A program made the translations under genes and the position numbers. A stretch of DNA of 64,000 bases from Collinsella sp. (GTDB taxonomy: Bacteria; Actinomycetota; Coriobacteriia; Coriobacteriales; Coriobacteriaceae): positions 66,375-130,374 of the forward strand of contig JAGZSF010000003.1 of the NCBI GenBank assembly GCA_018381235.1, in the 5' to 3' direction. Position 1 is the first letter of the stretch, and each line of letters starts with the position of its first letter. The notes under the pieces are model-generated. The model was not told the origin of the DNA and ran no database searches. It worked only from the letters and a program-made list of their open reading frames with translations. Positions 43,899-51,985 of this stretch are shown here, piece after piece.

Positions 43899-46325
43899 TT
43901 ATGCGTGCCAGATCTCGTCGCGGTACTCGCGAATGGTGCGGTCGCTCGAGAACCAACCGGAGGAGGCGGTGTTGAGCAGCGCCTTGCGGTTCCAAGTCTC
44001 CTGGTCGCCGTAGCTGTTCGTGAGCTTCTCCCATGCATCCACGTAGCTGCGGAAGTCTGCCATGACCAGATCGGGGTCGTTGTTGTTCATGAGCTCGTTG
44101 TAGATGCTCTCGAAGTTGCCCGAAAGACCCGCAAAGGTGTTGTCCTTGAGCTCGTCCATCACGCGGCCCAGACGCTCGCGGTCGCCGTTGAGAGTATCCC
44201 ACGCAAAGTAGCTGTTGGATGCCCAGAGCTGCTCGACCTCGGGAGCGGTCAGGCCAAAGATGGCCTCGTTCTCGCGGCCGGCCAGGTCGGCGATCTCGAT
44301 GTTGGCGCCGTCGAGGGTGCCCAGCGTAATGGCGCCGTTCATCATGAGCTTCATGTTGGACGTGCCCGAGGCCTCCTTGCCGGCCGTGGAGATCTGCTCC
44401 GAGATCTCGGCAGCGGGGTAGATGAGCTGTGCGTTGCTTACGCGGAAGTTGGGGATAAAACAGACCTTCATGACCTCGTTGACGCGCGGGTCGTTGTTGA
44501 TGACGTCGGCCACGGAGTTAATGAGGCGGATGGTCTCCTTGGCGAAGGTGTAGCTCGAGGCGGCCTTGCCGCTAAAGATGAAGGTCGTCGGCGTCACGTG
44601 GAAGTTGGGATCGGCGATGCGACGGTTGTAGATGTCCATCACCTTCATGATGTTCATGAGCTGGCGCTTGTAGGCGTGGAAGCGCTTAACCTGAACATCG
44701 AAGACGGTGTTGGGGTCGATGACCAGACCGGTCTCGGCCTTGACGTAGGCGGCCAGGCGCTCCTTGTTGGCGCGCTTGGAGGCACCCACGGCCTTCAGGA
44801 ACTCGGTGTCGTCCTTAAACTCCTTGAGCTTCTCCAGCTCAAAGGCGTCCTTGAGCCAACCGTCGCCAATGGCCTCGGTCACGAGCTTGGCGTAGGTGGG
44901 GTTGGCCTCGGCAAAGAAGCGACGGTGCGAGATGCCGTTGGTCTTGTTGTTGAACTTCTCGGGCGTTAAGGCATAGAAGTCCTTGAGCACGATGTTCTTG
45001 ATGATGTCGGAGTGGATCTTGGCCACACCGTTGACGCTGTGGCTGCAGATCACGGATAGGTTGGCCATGCGAATCTCGCCGTCCCACAGGATGGCGGTCT
45101 GGCGCAGACGCTCCTGCCAGCCCTCCTGCGTAGTGTCGAACGACTCGTGCCAACGACGGCTGATCTCGTCGATGATCTGGTAAACGCGGGGGAGGAGCTT
45201 GGAGAACGTGCCGATGGGCCACTTCTCCAGAGCCTCGGGCAGGATGGTGTGGTTGGTGTAGCTCACAACCTGCGTCACGATGTTCCAGGCGTCGTCCCAC
45301 TCGAGCTTCTTCTCGTCGATCAGGATGCGCATGAGCTCGGGGCCGCACATGGCCGGGTGGGTGTCGTTGGTGTGGATGGCAACAAACTGCGGCAGCAGCT
45401 CCCAGTTCTCGCCGTGCTCCTTCTCAAAGGTGTCGAGCAGGCTGTAGATGCCGGCCGATACAAACAGGTACTCCTGCTTCAGGCGCAGCAGACGGCCGTG
45501 CTCGCCGGCGTCGTTGGGGTAGAGGATGGCGCTGATAGCCTCGGCTTCGGCGCGCTCGGCATCGGCCAAGGCGTAGTCGCCGCGGTTGAAGGCCTCCAGG
45601 TCAAAGTGCTCTTCGACCGGCTCGGCGGCCCAGACGCGTAGCTTGTTGACGGTCTCGCCAGCATAGCCCACCACGGGGATGTCATAAGGGACGGCAAGGA
45701 TGTCCTGCGTGTCCACCGTACGGTAGAACGTGCGGCCGTTCTCCTCAAAGCCCTCAACATGGCCGCCAAACTTGATGGTCACGGCCTTGTCCTGACGACG
45801 GCCCTCCCAGGGATAGCCGTGGGTGAGCCACTCGTCGGTGGCCTCGACCTGGCTGCCGTTGACGATTTCCTGCTTAAACAGACCGTAGCGGTAGCGCATG
45901 CCGTTGCCGTAGCCGGCAATGCCCTCGGCTGCCATGGAATCCAGGAAGCATGCGGCTAGACGGCCCAGGCCACCGTTGCCCAGCGCCGGATCGGGCTCCT
46001 GGTTCTCGATGACGGAAAGGTCGAAGCCCATGTCGTCGAGCGCCTCGGCGACCATGTCGCGCACGCCAAAGTTGAGCAGGTAGTTGTCGAGCAGGCGGCC
46101 GATCAAAAACTCGATCGAGAAGTAGTACACGCGCTTCTTGCCCTCGGCGGTGGCGCGGGCGTCGCTCTTGGTGGCAACGGTGCGGGCCTTCTCGGCCACG
46201 AGCTTGGCCAGGGCGTTAAAGCGGTCGAGGTCGCTCGCGGCCTCGACGCTCTTGCCACTAATGCTCATGACGGCATCGCGATAGAGCTCGGTAAACTCTT
46301 GCTTGTTGTCGAAGATCTTATTCAT
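43899..46325 (-). CDS. glgP: Glycogen phosphorylase GlgP
   Basis: 808 residues. It releases glucose-1-phosphate from glycogen. ALGNGGLGRLAACFLDSMA is near residue 115. KRFHAYKRQLMNIM lies near 555. The PLP-lysine segment EASGTSNMKLMMNGAITLGT is near 650, followed by LDGANIEI. GGGGGAAAGGAACGT precedes the ATG at 46325. A 94-nt gap separates it from glgB, with one small GC hairpin. Confidence 0.95.
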   Translation of the reverse strand: MNKIFDNKQEFTELYRDAVMSISGKSVEAASDLDRFNALAKLVAEKARTVATKSDARATAEGKKRVYYFSIEFLIGRLLDNYLLNFGVRDMVAEALDDMGFDLSVIENQEPDPALGNGGLGRLAACFLDSMAAEGIAGYGNGMRYRYGLFKQEIVNGSQVEATDEWLTHGYPWEGRRQDKAVTIKFGGHVEGFEENGRTFYRTVDTQDILAVPYDIPVVGYAGETVNKLRVWAAEPVEEHFDLEAFNRGDYALADAERAEAEAISAILYPNDAGEHGRLLRLKQEYLFVSAGIYSLLDTFEKEHGENWELLPQFVAIHTNDTHPAMCGPELMRILIDEKKLEWDDAWNIVTQVVSYTNHTILPEALEKWPIGTFSKLLPRVYQIIDEISRRWHESFDTTQEGWQERLRQTAILWDGEIRMANLSVICSHSVNGVAKIHSDIIKNIVLKDFYALTPEKFNNKTNGISHRRFFAEANPTYAKLVTEAIGDGWLKDAFELEKLKEFKDDTEFLKAVGASKRANKERLAAYVKAETGLVIDPNTVFDVQVKRFHAYKRQLMNIMKVMDIYNRRIADPNFHVTPTTFIFSGKAASSYTFAKETIRLINSVADVINNDPRVNEVMKVCFIPNFRVSNAQLIYPAAEISEQISTAGKEASGTSNMKLMMNGAITLGTLDGANIEIADLAGRENEAIFGLTAPEVEQLWASNSYFAWDTLNGDRERLGRVMDELKDNTFAGLSGNFESIYNELMNNNDPDLVMADFRSYVDAWEKLTNSYGDQETWNRKALLNTASSGWFSSDRTIREYRDEIWHA

Positions 46326-46419
46326 ACGTTCCTTTCCCCCGGGGATGTTTCTCCCGGAACGGTTATGACTTGTATCCTACGCCCCCGCGGGGCGGGTAAT
46401 TACAGCTGTAACGGCTTTG

Positions 46420-48681
46420 TTACGCTTCCTTGGCAGACGGCTTAACAGAAGCAGACTTGGCCTTGGTAGCAGCCTTTTTGGTGGCTGCCTTCTTGGCCGC
46501 AGTGGACTTGGCCGGAGCCTTGGCGGCAGACTTGGCAGCCTTCGCCTTGGCCGGAGCCTTCTTGGCAGCCGCGGGCTTGGGCTTTACCGAGGACGTGCGC
46601 TTGCGCGTCGCCTTCTTGGACTTCTCGACCACGGGCGGCTTATAGCTGCTGGGACCGCGGCGCTTAAGTACCACGCCTGCCAGGCCGGGCACCTTCATCT
46701 CGATAGAGTCCATCTGTCCATTCCAGGGATAGGGCTCGCTCGAGCAGGTGTAGGGCTCTTCACCGGCGTATCCGCTGCCACCGAACTCGGGACGGTCGGA
46801 ATCAAAGATGACCTCCCAGTCGCCCTCTCGCGGTACGCCCACGCGGAAGCTCTCGTAGCTTGCCGGGTCAAAGTTGATCAGGATCACCAGGTCGTCATCG
46901 ACGTCCTCGCCCTGGCGCACAAAGCTCACGATGGACTGCTTGGAGTTGTCCGCGTCGATCCAGGTAAAGCCGTCGTCGGTGTAGCCGCGCTCGTACAGGG
47001 CGGGCTCGGCGGTGTACAGGTGGTTGAGCGCCTTGATAAACGCTTGATGATGACGGTGGGTCTCGTACTCCTCGGTCAGGAACCACTGGATGGACTCGTA
47101 GTAGCGCCACTCAATAAACTGGCCGATCTCGTTGCCCATAAAGTTGAGCTTGGCACCGGGGTGCGTCATCTGGTAGAAAGCCAGCGTGCGCAGGCCGGCA
47201 AACTGGCGCCACCAGTCGCCCGGCATGCGGCCGATCAGCGAGCACTTGCCGTGCACGACCTCGTCGTGGCTTAGCGGGCAAATAAAGTTCTCGGTAAAGG
47301 CGTACATGATGGAGAACGTAAGCAGCCCGTGGTTGCCGGGGCGCCACGGAAAATCGGTCTGCATGTAGTGCAGGGTGTCGTTCATCCAGCCCATGTCCCA
47401 CTTGTAGTGGAAGCCCAGGCCGCCGTCCTGCGGCGGATAGGTCACGAGCGGCCACGCGGTGGACTCCTCGGCCATCATCATCACGTCGGGGAAGTGGGCC
47501 TCCACGGCGCAGTTAACCTGGCGGATAAACGCGCTGGCGTCCAGGTCCTCCTCGGTTCCGTACTTGTTGAACTTCTTTTGCCCCGGATCGTCAATGCCAA
47601 AGTTGAGGTACAGCATGCTGGACACGCCGTCCATGCGAATGCCGTCAACGTGGAAGTTTTCGAGCCAATACAGCACGTTGGAGACCAAGAAGGAGCGGAC
47701 CTCGCCGCGTGCGAAGTCAAACTTGTGCGTGCCCCAGTTGGGGTGGATCTCGTGCTCAAACAGCATGTGGCCGTTAAAGGTGGCAAGGCCGTGGGAGTCG
47801 GCGCAAAAACCGCCGGGCACCCAGTCCATGATCACGCCGATGCCCGCCTCGTGGCACGCATCAATAAAGTGCATGAGCTGCTGAGGGTTGCCGTAGCGCG
47901 ACGTGGCGGCGTAGTAGCCGGTCGTCTGATAGCCCCAGGAGCCGTCGAAAGGATGCTCCATAAGCGGCATGACCTCGATATGCGTATAGCCCATGTCGTG
48001 CACGTAGTCCACGAGCTCCACCGACAGGTCGTCGTATGTGTAGAACTCGCCGCGTTGCGCGGGGAAGGGATCCATGGGACCTGGGTAGTTGCCGTACTCA
48101 TCCGGCTCGCCCTGTGGTGCGTCGCCGTGGCGCTTCCACGAGCCAATATGCACCTCGTAGATGTTAAGCGGCTGCGACATATGGTTGTGGCCGGCGCGGC
48201 GCTTCAGCCACGCGGCGTCGTTCCACTTGTAGCCATCGAGGGTCCACAGCACGCTCGCGGTGCCCGGAGGACACTCGGCCTTAAAGGCGTACGGATCGGC
48301 CTTGTAGAGCTTTTCGCCCTCGTTGGTCTCGATAAGGTATTTATAGAGCTGACCCTGCTCGGCGCCAGGAATAAAGCCTTCCCAAATAGCGCTCGTATGC
48401 ACGGGCACCAGCGGGTTGGCTTGTTCATCCCAGTCGTTAAATTCGCCAATGACGTGAACGCTTTTTACGTCGGGAGCCCAAACGCAAAAACGCCAGCCGC
48501 GCGTACGGTTCTGCGTGTCGGGATGCGCGCCCATCTTTTCCCAGCTGCGCTCCCACGTGCCAATGCCAAACAGATAGACATCGTCCTTGGTGAGCTCCGG
48601 TGCGTGCGGGGCGGCTTTACGGGTAGCGGGCTTTTTGGTTGCTGGCTTTAGCTTTGTATCGCTCACGTTTGATCCCATCAT
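46420..48681 (-). CDS. glgB: Glycogen branching enzyme GlgB with Lys/Ala-rich C-terminal tail
   Basis: About 753 residues. It forms alpha-1,6 branches. After a short basic N-terminal stretch (KLKPATKKPATRKAAP) comes a CBM48 domain (GWRFCVWAPDVKSVHVIG, then EFNDWD). The GH13 barrel shows DWVPGGF, the nucleophile in GIRMDGVSSMLY (about 347), MMAEESTAWP (about 399) and LSHDEVVHGK (about 468). The last 70 or so residues are Lys/Ala/Pro/Thr repeats (AAKKAPAKAKAAKSAAK) like the GlgA tail. The start is uncertain: ATG 48681, ATG 48678 or a GTG at about 48666, none with a strong ribosome site. Confidence 0.92.
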   Translation of the reverse strand: MMGSNVSDTKLKPATKKPATRKAAPHAPELTKDDVYLFGIGTWERSWEKMGAHPDTQNRTRGWRFCVWAPDVKSVHVIGEFNDWDEQANPLVPVHTSAIWEGFIPGAEQGQLYKYLIETNEGEKLYKADPYAFKAECPPGTASVLWTLDGYKWNDAAWLKRRAGHNHMSQPLNIYEVHIGSWKRHGDAPQGEPDEYGNYPGPMDPFPAQRGEFYTYDDLSVELVDYVHDMGYTHIEVMPLMEHPFDGSWGYQTTGYYAATSRYGNPQQLMHFIDACHEAGIGVIMDWVPGGFCADSHGLATFNGHMLFEHEIHPNWGTHKFDFARGEVRSFLVSNVLYWLENFHVDGIRMDGVSSMLYLNFGIDDPGQKKFNKYGTEEDLDASAFIRQVNCAVEAHFPDVMMMAEESTAWPLVTYPPQDGGLGFHYKWDMGWMNDTLHYMQTDFPWRPGNHGLLTFSIMYAFTENFICPLSHDEVVHGKCSLIGRMPGDWWRQFAGLRTLAFYQMTHPGAKLNFMGNEIGQFIEWRYYESIQWFLTEEYETHRHHQAFIKALNHLYTAEPALYERGYTDDGFTWIDADNSKQSIVSFVRQGEDVDDDLVILINFDPASYESFRVGVPREGDWEVIFDSDRPEFGGSGYAGEEPYTCSSEPYPWNGQMDSIEMKVPGLAGVVLKRRGPSSYKPPVVEKSKKATRKRTSSVKPKPAAAKKAPAKAKAAKSAAKAPAKSTAAKKAATKKAATKAKSASVKPSAKEA

Positions 48682-48903
48682 GACGCGGCAGCGTATTGCC
48701 TTGGTGACTAGATGCGAAAGGTCCAAGGCTGCACGAATCGAAGGGACGGCAAAGTATCTGTGATTCGTTCCACCTCGCGTGCTCGGTGGAACTTTCGGCA
48801 AAAACTACGATAACACCTGTACGTTAGGTTTATGTACGAAAGCGGATTTGCGGGAACGTTTAATCGGTAAGCGACATGTTTAGACCACTGGCAGAATTGC
48901 CGT

Positions 48904-48927
48904 GGTAAAACTCTTGACAGTTTTACC
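48904..48927. promoter_or_regulatory. Palindromic operator in the glgB / HAD divergent promoter region
   Basis: GGTAAAACT (48904-48912) and AGTTTTACC (48919-48927) are exact reverse complements around CTTGAC. A perfect -35 (TTGACA) lies inside on the plus strand, with CAAAAT 19 nt further as a weak -10 for the rightward gene. A bound regulator would block it. The 331-nt gap between glgB and the HAD gene holds this and the next site, and no gene. Confidence 0.5.
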
Positions 48928-48958
48928 AATTTGGGTTTCAAAATTGTCTGGCTAACGT

Positions 48959-48976
48959 TTGGTAAAACGTTTTTAG
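48959..48976 (+). promoter_or_regulatory. LacI-like operator motif near the HAD gene / glgB region
   Basis: TTGGTAAAACGTTTTTAG shares 14 of its first 15 bases with the site upstream of the GH13-GH77 gene at 39031-39046. The half-site GGTAAAAC is also in the palindrome at 48904-48927. GGAACGTTTAATC near 48853 is a further related site. Confidence 0.45.
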
Positions 48977-49012
48977 CAGGTTGTTTACCCTTTGACATCG
49001 AAAGGCTCGTTT

Positions 49013-49702
49013 ATGTCCCATACCGCTGCTCCCAAGGTTGCTTTTATTTTCGATTGCGATGGCACGCTGGTAAATAGCACCCCCGTTTGGGGCTATGCGC
49101 AGCCCGAGTTATTGCGCCGTCACGGGATTGACGTGACCGTGGATGACTTTGCCCAATTTGAGCACCTGTCACTGGAGGACGAGTGTCAGGCCTACCACGA
49201 CGCGTGGGGCATTGGCGCGAATGGCGAGGAACTGTATCGCGAGCTGGGCGAGATTTTGATTGATGAGTACTCCAAGGTGCCCCCGCGCGAGGGACTTCTG
49301 GCCTTTTTGGAGCAGGCGAAGGCGGCGGGAATCGCTATGGGCGTGGCCACGTCCACGCCGGCCGAGCTGGTACAGTCTGCGCTCGCTGGTGCCGGGCTCG
49401 ACGCTTACATGGAGTTTGTTACCACGACGGGCGAGGCAGGACGTTCCAAGCAGTTCCCCGATGTGTACGAGCTGGCGCTGCGCCGCCTGGAGGAGCGCCA
49501 TGGGTGCAAGTTTGAGCGCGCGTGGGTGTTTGAGGATGCCGTCTTTGGCCTAAAGAGCTCTGGGGTCGCCGGCTTTAAGCGCGTGGGTATTTATGACCCG
49601 CACGGCCGCATGAAGCGCGACGACGTACGCTCCAACTGCGATATCTTTATCGACAGCTACGAGGACCTGGATCTGGCCCGCGTGCTTTCGTTTGAGGGAT
49701 AG
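49013..49702 (+). CDS. HAD-superfamily phosphatase (beta-phosphoglucomutase/phosphatase-like)
   Basis: 229 residues from ATG 49013, with GAAAGG 7 nt upstream. The nucleophile motif is FIFDCDGTLVNSTP (about residue 14), motif II is VATSTP and motif IV is VFEDAVFGLKSSGVAGF. A helical cap lies between about 22 and 85. It is probably a small sugar-phosphate or nucleotide phosphatase. The divergent position from glgB could link it to sugar-phosphate handling, but the substrate is unknown. Confidence 0.82.
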   Translation: MSHTAAPKVAFIFDCDGTLVNSTPVWGYAQPELLRRHGIDVTVDDFAQFEHLSLEDECQAYHDAWGIGANGEELYRELGEILIDEYSKVPPREGLLAFLEQAKAAGIAMGVATSTPAELVQSALAGAGLDAYMEFVTTTGEAGRSKQFPDVYELALRRLEERHGCKFERAWVFEDAVFGLKSSGVAGFKRVGIYDPHGRMKRDDVRSNCDIFIDSYEDLDLARVLSFEG

Positions 49703-49711
49703 GCGAGGGCT

Positions 49712-50353
49712 GTGGATTGCAAGGTATTAGTGGTCTGCGGCTCGCCCGTGGTGGCCAGCGCGGATCTGCTTCGCCAACTGGCGGGGGAGTGCGACCACGT
49801 TGTCGCTGTGGATCGTGGACTCGATGCGTTGCTGGGCGCCGGCCTGGGCTGCGACGTATATGTGGGGGATGCCGACACGGTGAGTGATGCGGGTCGTGCG
49901 TTGGTCGATGCCGCCACCGACTTTGAAGTTGAGCGCCATGACCCGTACAAGGACTATACCGATCTTGCGTTGGCGCTCGATTCCGTCCGCCGTCGCTGGC
50001 CGGGTGCCGAAGTAGTTGCGACCTGCGCCACTGGCGGCCGTCCTGATATGGCGCTTTCCGTACTGGGCTTGCTCGCGGGCTACGATGACGCCCCAGTCTG
50101 GATTGCCGAGGACAAGGTAGTCGCCCGTATCCTTCGCGCTGGCGAATCGTGGACCATCGAAAGCGCCGAAGGCAAAACGTTCTCCATCATCGCCATTGCC
50201 CCCAACACCGAGGTAAGCGAGCGCGGCCTAGAATGGGAACTAAATCATTCCCCCCTAGGACTCTTGGCTGACACGGGCATCTCTAATGTCGTCCGGAAAA
50301 CGGCCAAGATCCAAGTCCACCAAGGAACCGCAATCGCTTACCTCTACAAGTAA
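49712..50353 (+). CDS. thiN: Thiamine pyrophosphokinase
   Basis: 213 residues from a GTG at 49712 with GCGAGG just upstream. It pyrophosphorylates thiamine to ThDP. VVAVDRGLDALLGAG, CDVYVGDADTV and HDPYKDYTDLALALDSV are the family motifs. LATGGRPD-like CATGGRPDMALSVL and LEWELNHSPLGLLADTGISN mark the C-terminal half. It starts 9 nt after the HAD gene, so the pair is probably co-transcribed. Confidence 0.88.
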   Translation: MDCKVLVVCGSPVVASADLLRQLAGECDHVVAVDRGLDALLGAGLGCDVYVGDADTVSDAGRALVDAATDFEVERHDPYKDYTDLALALDSVRRRWPGAEVVATCATGGRPDMALSVLGLLAGYDDAPVWIAEDKVVARILRAGESWTIESAEGKTFSIIAIAPNTEVSERGLEWELNHSPLGLLADTGISNVVRKTAKIQVHQGTAIAYLYK

Positions 50354-50368
50354 GGTGCCGCCGCGTGA

Positions 50369-50451
50369 GGGTTTTATCGGGACGGTGGGCTGAATTGACT
50401 GATTTTGCCGAAGTCATAATCAGTCAATTCAGCCCCGTCCCAGGAAAACCC
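50369..50451. repeat. Long inverted repeat between thiN and tRNA-Ala
   Basis: Arm 50369-50404 pairs with 50418-50451 with a few interruptions. The inner GGCTGAATTGACTGATT is matched exactly, and GGGTTTT/AAAACCC close the base. GGGACGG in one arm and CCCCGTCCC in the other recall the element at 27716-27837. It starts 15 nt past the thiN stop, so it may also end that transcript. Confidence 0.75.
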
Positions 50452-50525
50452 GTAAGTGCGAGAATCAACCCAAAAAAAACTTCTTGCACAACTAAGAATC
50501 TTCCCCTATAGTATCTCCTCGTCAC

Positions 50526-50601
50526 GGGGGCGTAGCTCAGCTGGGAGAGCGCTTGACTGGCAGTCAAGAGGTCAGGGGTTCGATCCCCCTCGTCTCCACC
50601 A
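50526..50601 (+). tRNA. tRNA-Ala (anticodon GGC)
   Basis: 76 nt including an encoded CCA end. The acceptor GGGGGCG pairs with CGTCTCC and includes the G3-U70 pair that marks alanine tRNAs. D arm GCTC, anticodon stem CTTGA/TCAAG with loop CTGGCAG, and T arm GGGGTTCGATCCCC are all regular. Confidence 0.97.
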
Positions 50602-50611
50602 TCGTGAATGC

Positions 50612-50642
50612 AAAGGCCTTCGGGGTTCCGAAGGCCTTTTTT
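50612..50642 (+). terminator. Terminator of tRNA-Ala
   Basis: AAAGGCCTTCGG (50612-50623) pairs with CCGAAGGCCTTT (50628-50639), followed by T's to 50642. Confidence 0.9.
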
Positions 50643-51284
50643 CATGCCAAAACACCACGTGCCACAAACGCCACCCACACCAACAAAAAGTTGCACAATT
50701 TATTTCCCACGCCTGTGCATAGTTTGTTAGACAAACGCGATTATCAGCGCAGCTCGCTGCTTCATTTAGGCTTCAGTAACGCCCCTAATCACCGCCAATA
50801 CCTCATTAACCTGCATCAATGTGAACAACATCCCAAAACAACCCCCTTAAGCATGTCAAATGAACGATATGTTGTCCAACGCAGCCCAAATCAGTTTCGC
50901 TAACAACTTGTGCTAGGATACCTAACGTTACATGAGTTCAACTGTGCTTACGGCTCTAATAGGCCACAAGCACGGGGTTGATCAGCATCCGGTCGTAACG
51001 GCGGTGTTAGAAAAACCACGAGCTCCAATATTGATTGTCATGAGCGATTTTGCACTTGCTTTTGCGGCTACTTTTAAGTTTGCATTAGACGGTGCAATGA
51101 TTTGCTATGGCAAACCACAGCAGTTCTTCAGCTGTTTGCGTGCGGTCCAGTTTTGTACCCGCTTGACTGGTTCGCACGCAGCCAGCTGGGGTCACGGTCA
51201 TTTTTGCGATACACTTCCGCGACTCTAGCAACTGCATTTGTACATACCGTTCACGGTGGGGCAGAGCCACGTGCTTGTCTGACT
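50643..51284. other. Long gene-free stretch before the polysaccharide locus
   Basis: About 640 nt with lower GC and no convincing gene on either strand. A small frame at 50932-51228 lacks a ribosome site and protein-like composition. The region probably holds the promoter and the 5' part of a long leader for the antiterminator gene; TAGGAT near 50915 is a weak -10 candidate. Confidence 0.4.
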
Positions 51285-51358
51285 GGGCTCAGGGTTTGAA
51301 TATGGAGCGCCTTCGCGCACAAGCGCCCTGGCGAAGCCATACCCAAACCCCGTGAGCC
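51285..51358 (+). promoter_or_regulatory. Long nested leader hairpin before the LoaP-like gene
   Basis: GGCTCA and GGGTTTG (51286-51298) pair with CAAACCC and TGAGCC (51344-51358). Inside, TATGG (51301-51305) pairs with CCATA (51337-51341) and CTTCGC with GCGAAG. The base of the hairpin is about 30 nt before the start codon. LoaP-type factors are known to use RNA hairpins in the leaders of the operons they control, so this is a candidate target. Confidence 0.5.
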
Positions 51359-51387
51359 ACACGTAAGACAGCAAGGGGGTGGTGCTC

Positions 51388-51934
51388 GTGTGGTATGTAA
51401 TCCAGGTCATTAACGGTCGCGAAGACGTAATGCGCGAGCGCATTGAGCATATGCTGCCGGCTGGTACCATGCAGGAGCTCTTTTATCCCCAATTTCAAAC
51501 CGAGATCAAGGTACACGGCGAATGGGTCAATACGACCAAGCCGCTGTTCCCCGGTTATCTTATCTGTGACACGGCAGATCCCCGTACCGTGCAACAGTAT
51601 CTGCTTCGCATGGACGACTTTGCCCGGGTGCTATCCCAGGACGGTCAGTTTGTGCCGCTGGCAAAAGAAGAGGTCCAGCTTATTGGCGGCTTTACGCATA
51701 GGGGAGACCGCGTTGTGCCCATGAGCGAGGCCCTAAAAAAACAGTGATCAGGTCGTAGTGACGGAAGGTCCGCTGCTGGGCCACGAAGGCCTTATCAAAA
51801 CCATTAACAGACGCAAGAGTACTGCTTATTTGGAGCTCGACGTGTGCGGTCGACGCGTGACTACGCGCGTTGGTCTTGCCGTGCTTTCGGCCGAGCAGCG
51901 TGTAACGCGAAACCTTAAAAAGGCGATTGCCTAG
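51388..51934 (+). pseudogene. LoaP/NusG-like antiterminator, frameshifted at an A7 tract
   Basis: A GTG at 51388 (AAGGGGG 8 nt upstream) begins MWYVIQVINGREDVMRERIE, the NusG N-terminal domain, with KPLFPGYLICDT and DDFARVLSQDGQFVPL. The frame stops at 51747 just after an A7 run (51735-51741). In the +1 frame the KOW domain continues at once: SDQVVVTEGPLLGHEGLIK, then RKSTAYLELDVCGRRVTTR, to a stop at 51932-51934. Taking away one A restores a normal 180-residue protein. Specialised NusG paralogs commonly head polysaccharide operons. The gene is either broken, phase-variable, expressed by slippage, or carries a sequencing error. Confidence 0.8.
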
Positions 51935-51985
51935 CTGCGGGCGGTCACTACACAGAACAGGGAGGATCCCCGACCAGGGGACGAA

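Noticed and set aside
42642..44969. Very long frame on the plus strand across glgC and glgP
   Set aside because: It is a mirror of the two minus-strand genes, which carry all expected motifs; the plus frame has no known domain.
50932..51228. A 98-codon frame in the gap before the capsule locus
   Set aside because: No ribosome site, no recognisable domain, and unlike neighbouring coding sequence; more likely leader or promoter DNA.
51735..51747. Programmed -1 frameshift at the A7 tract of the LoaP-like gene
   Set aside because: The -1 frame meets a stop within a few codons; only a +1 shift or loss of one A reaches the KOW domain.
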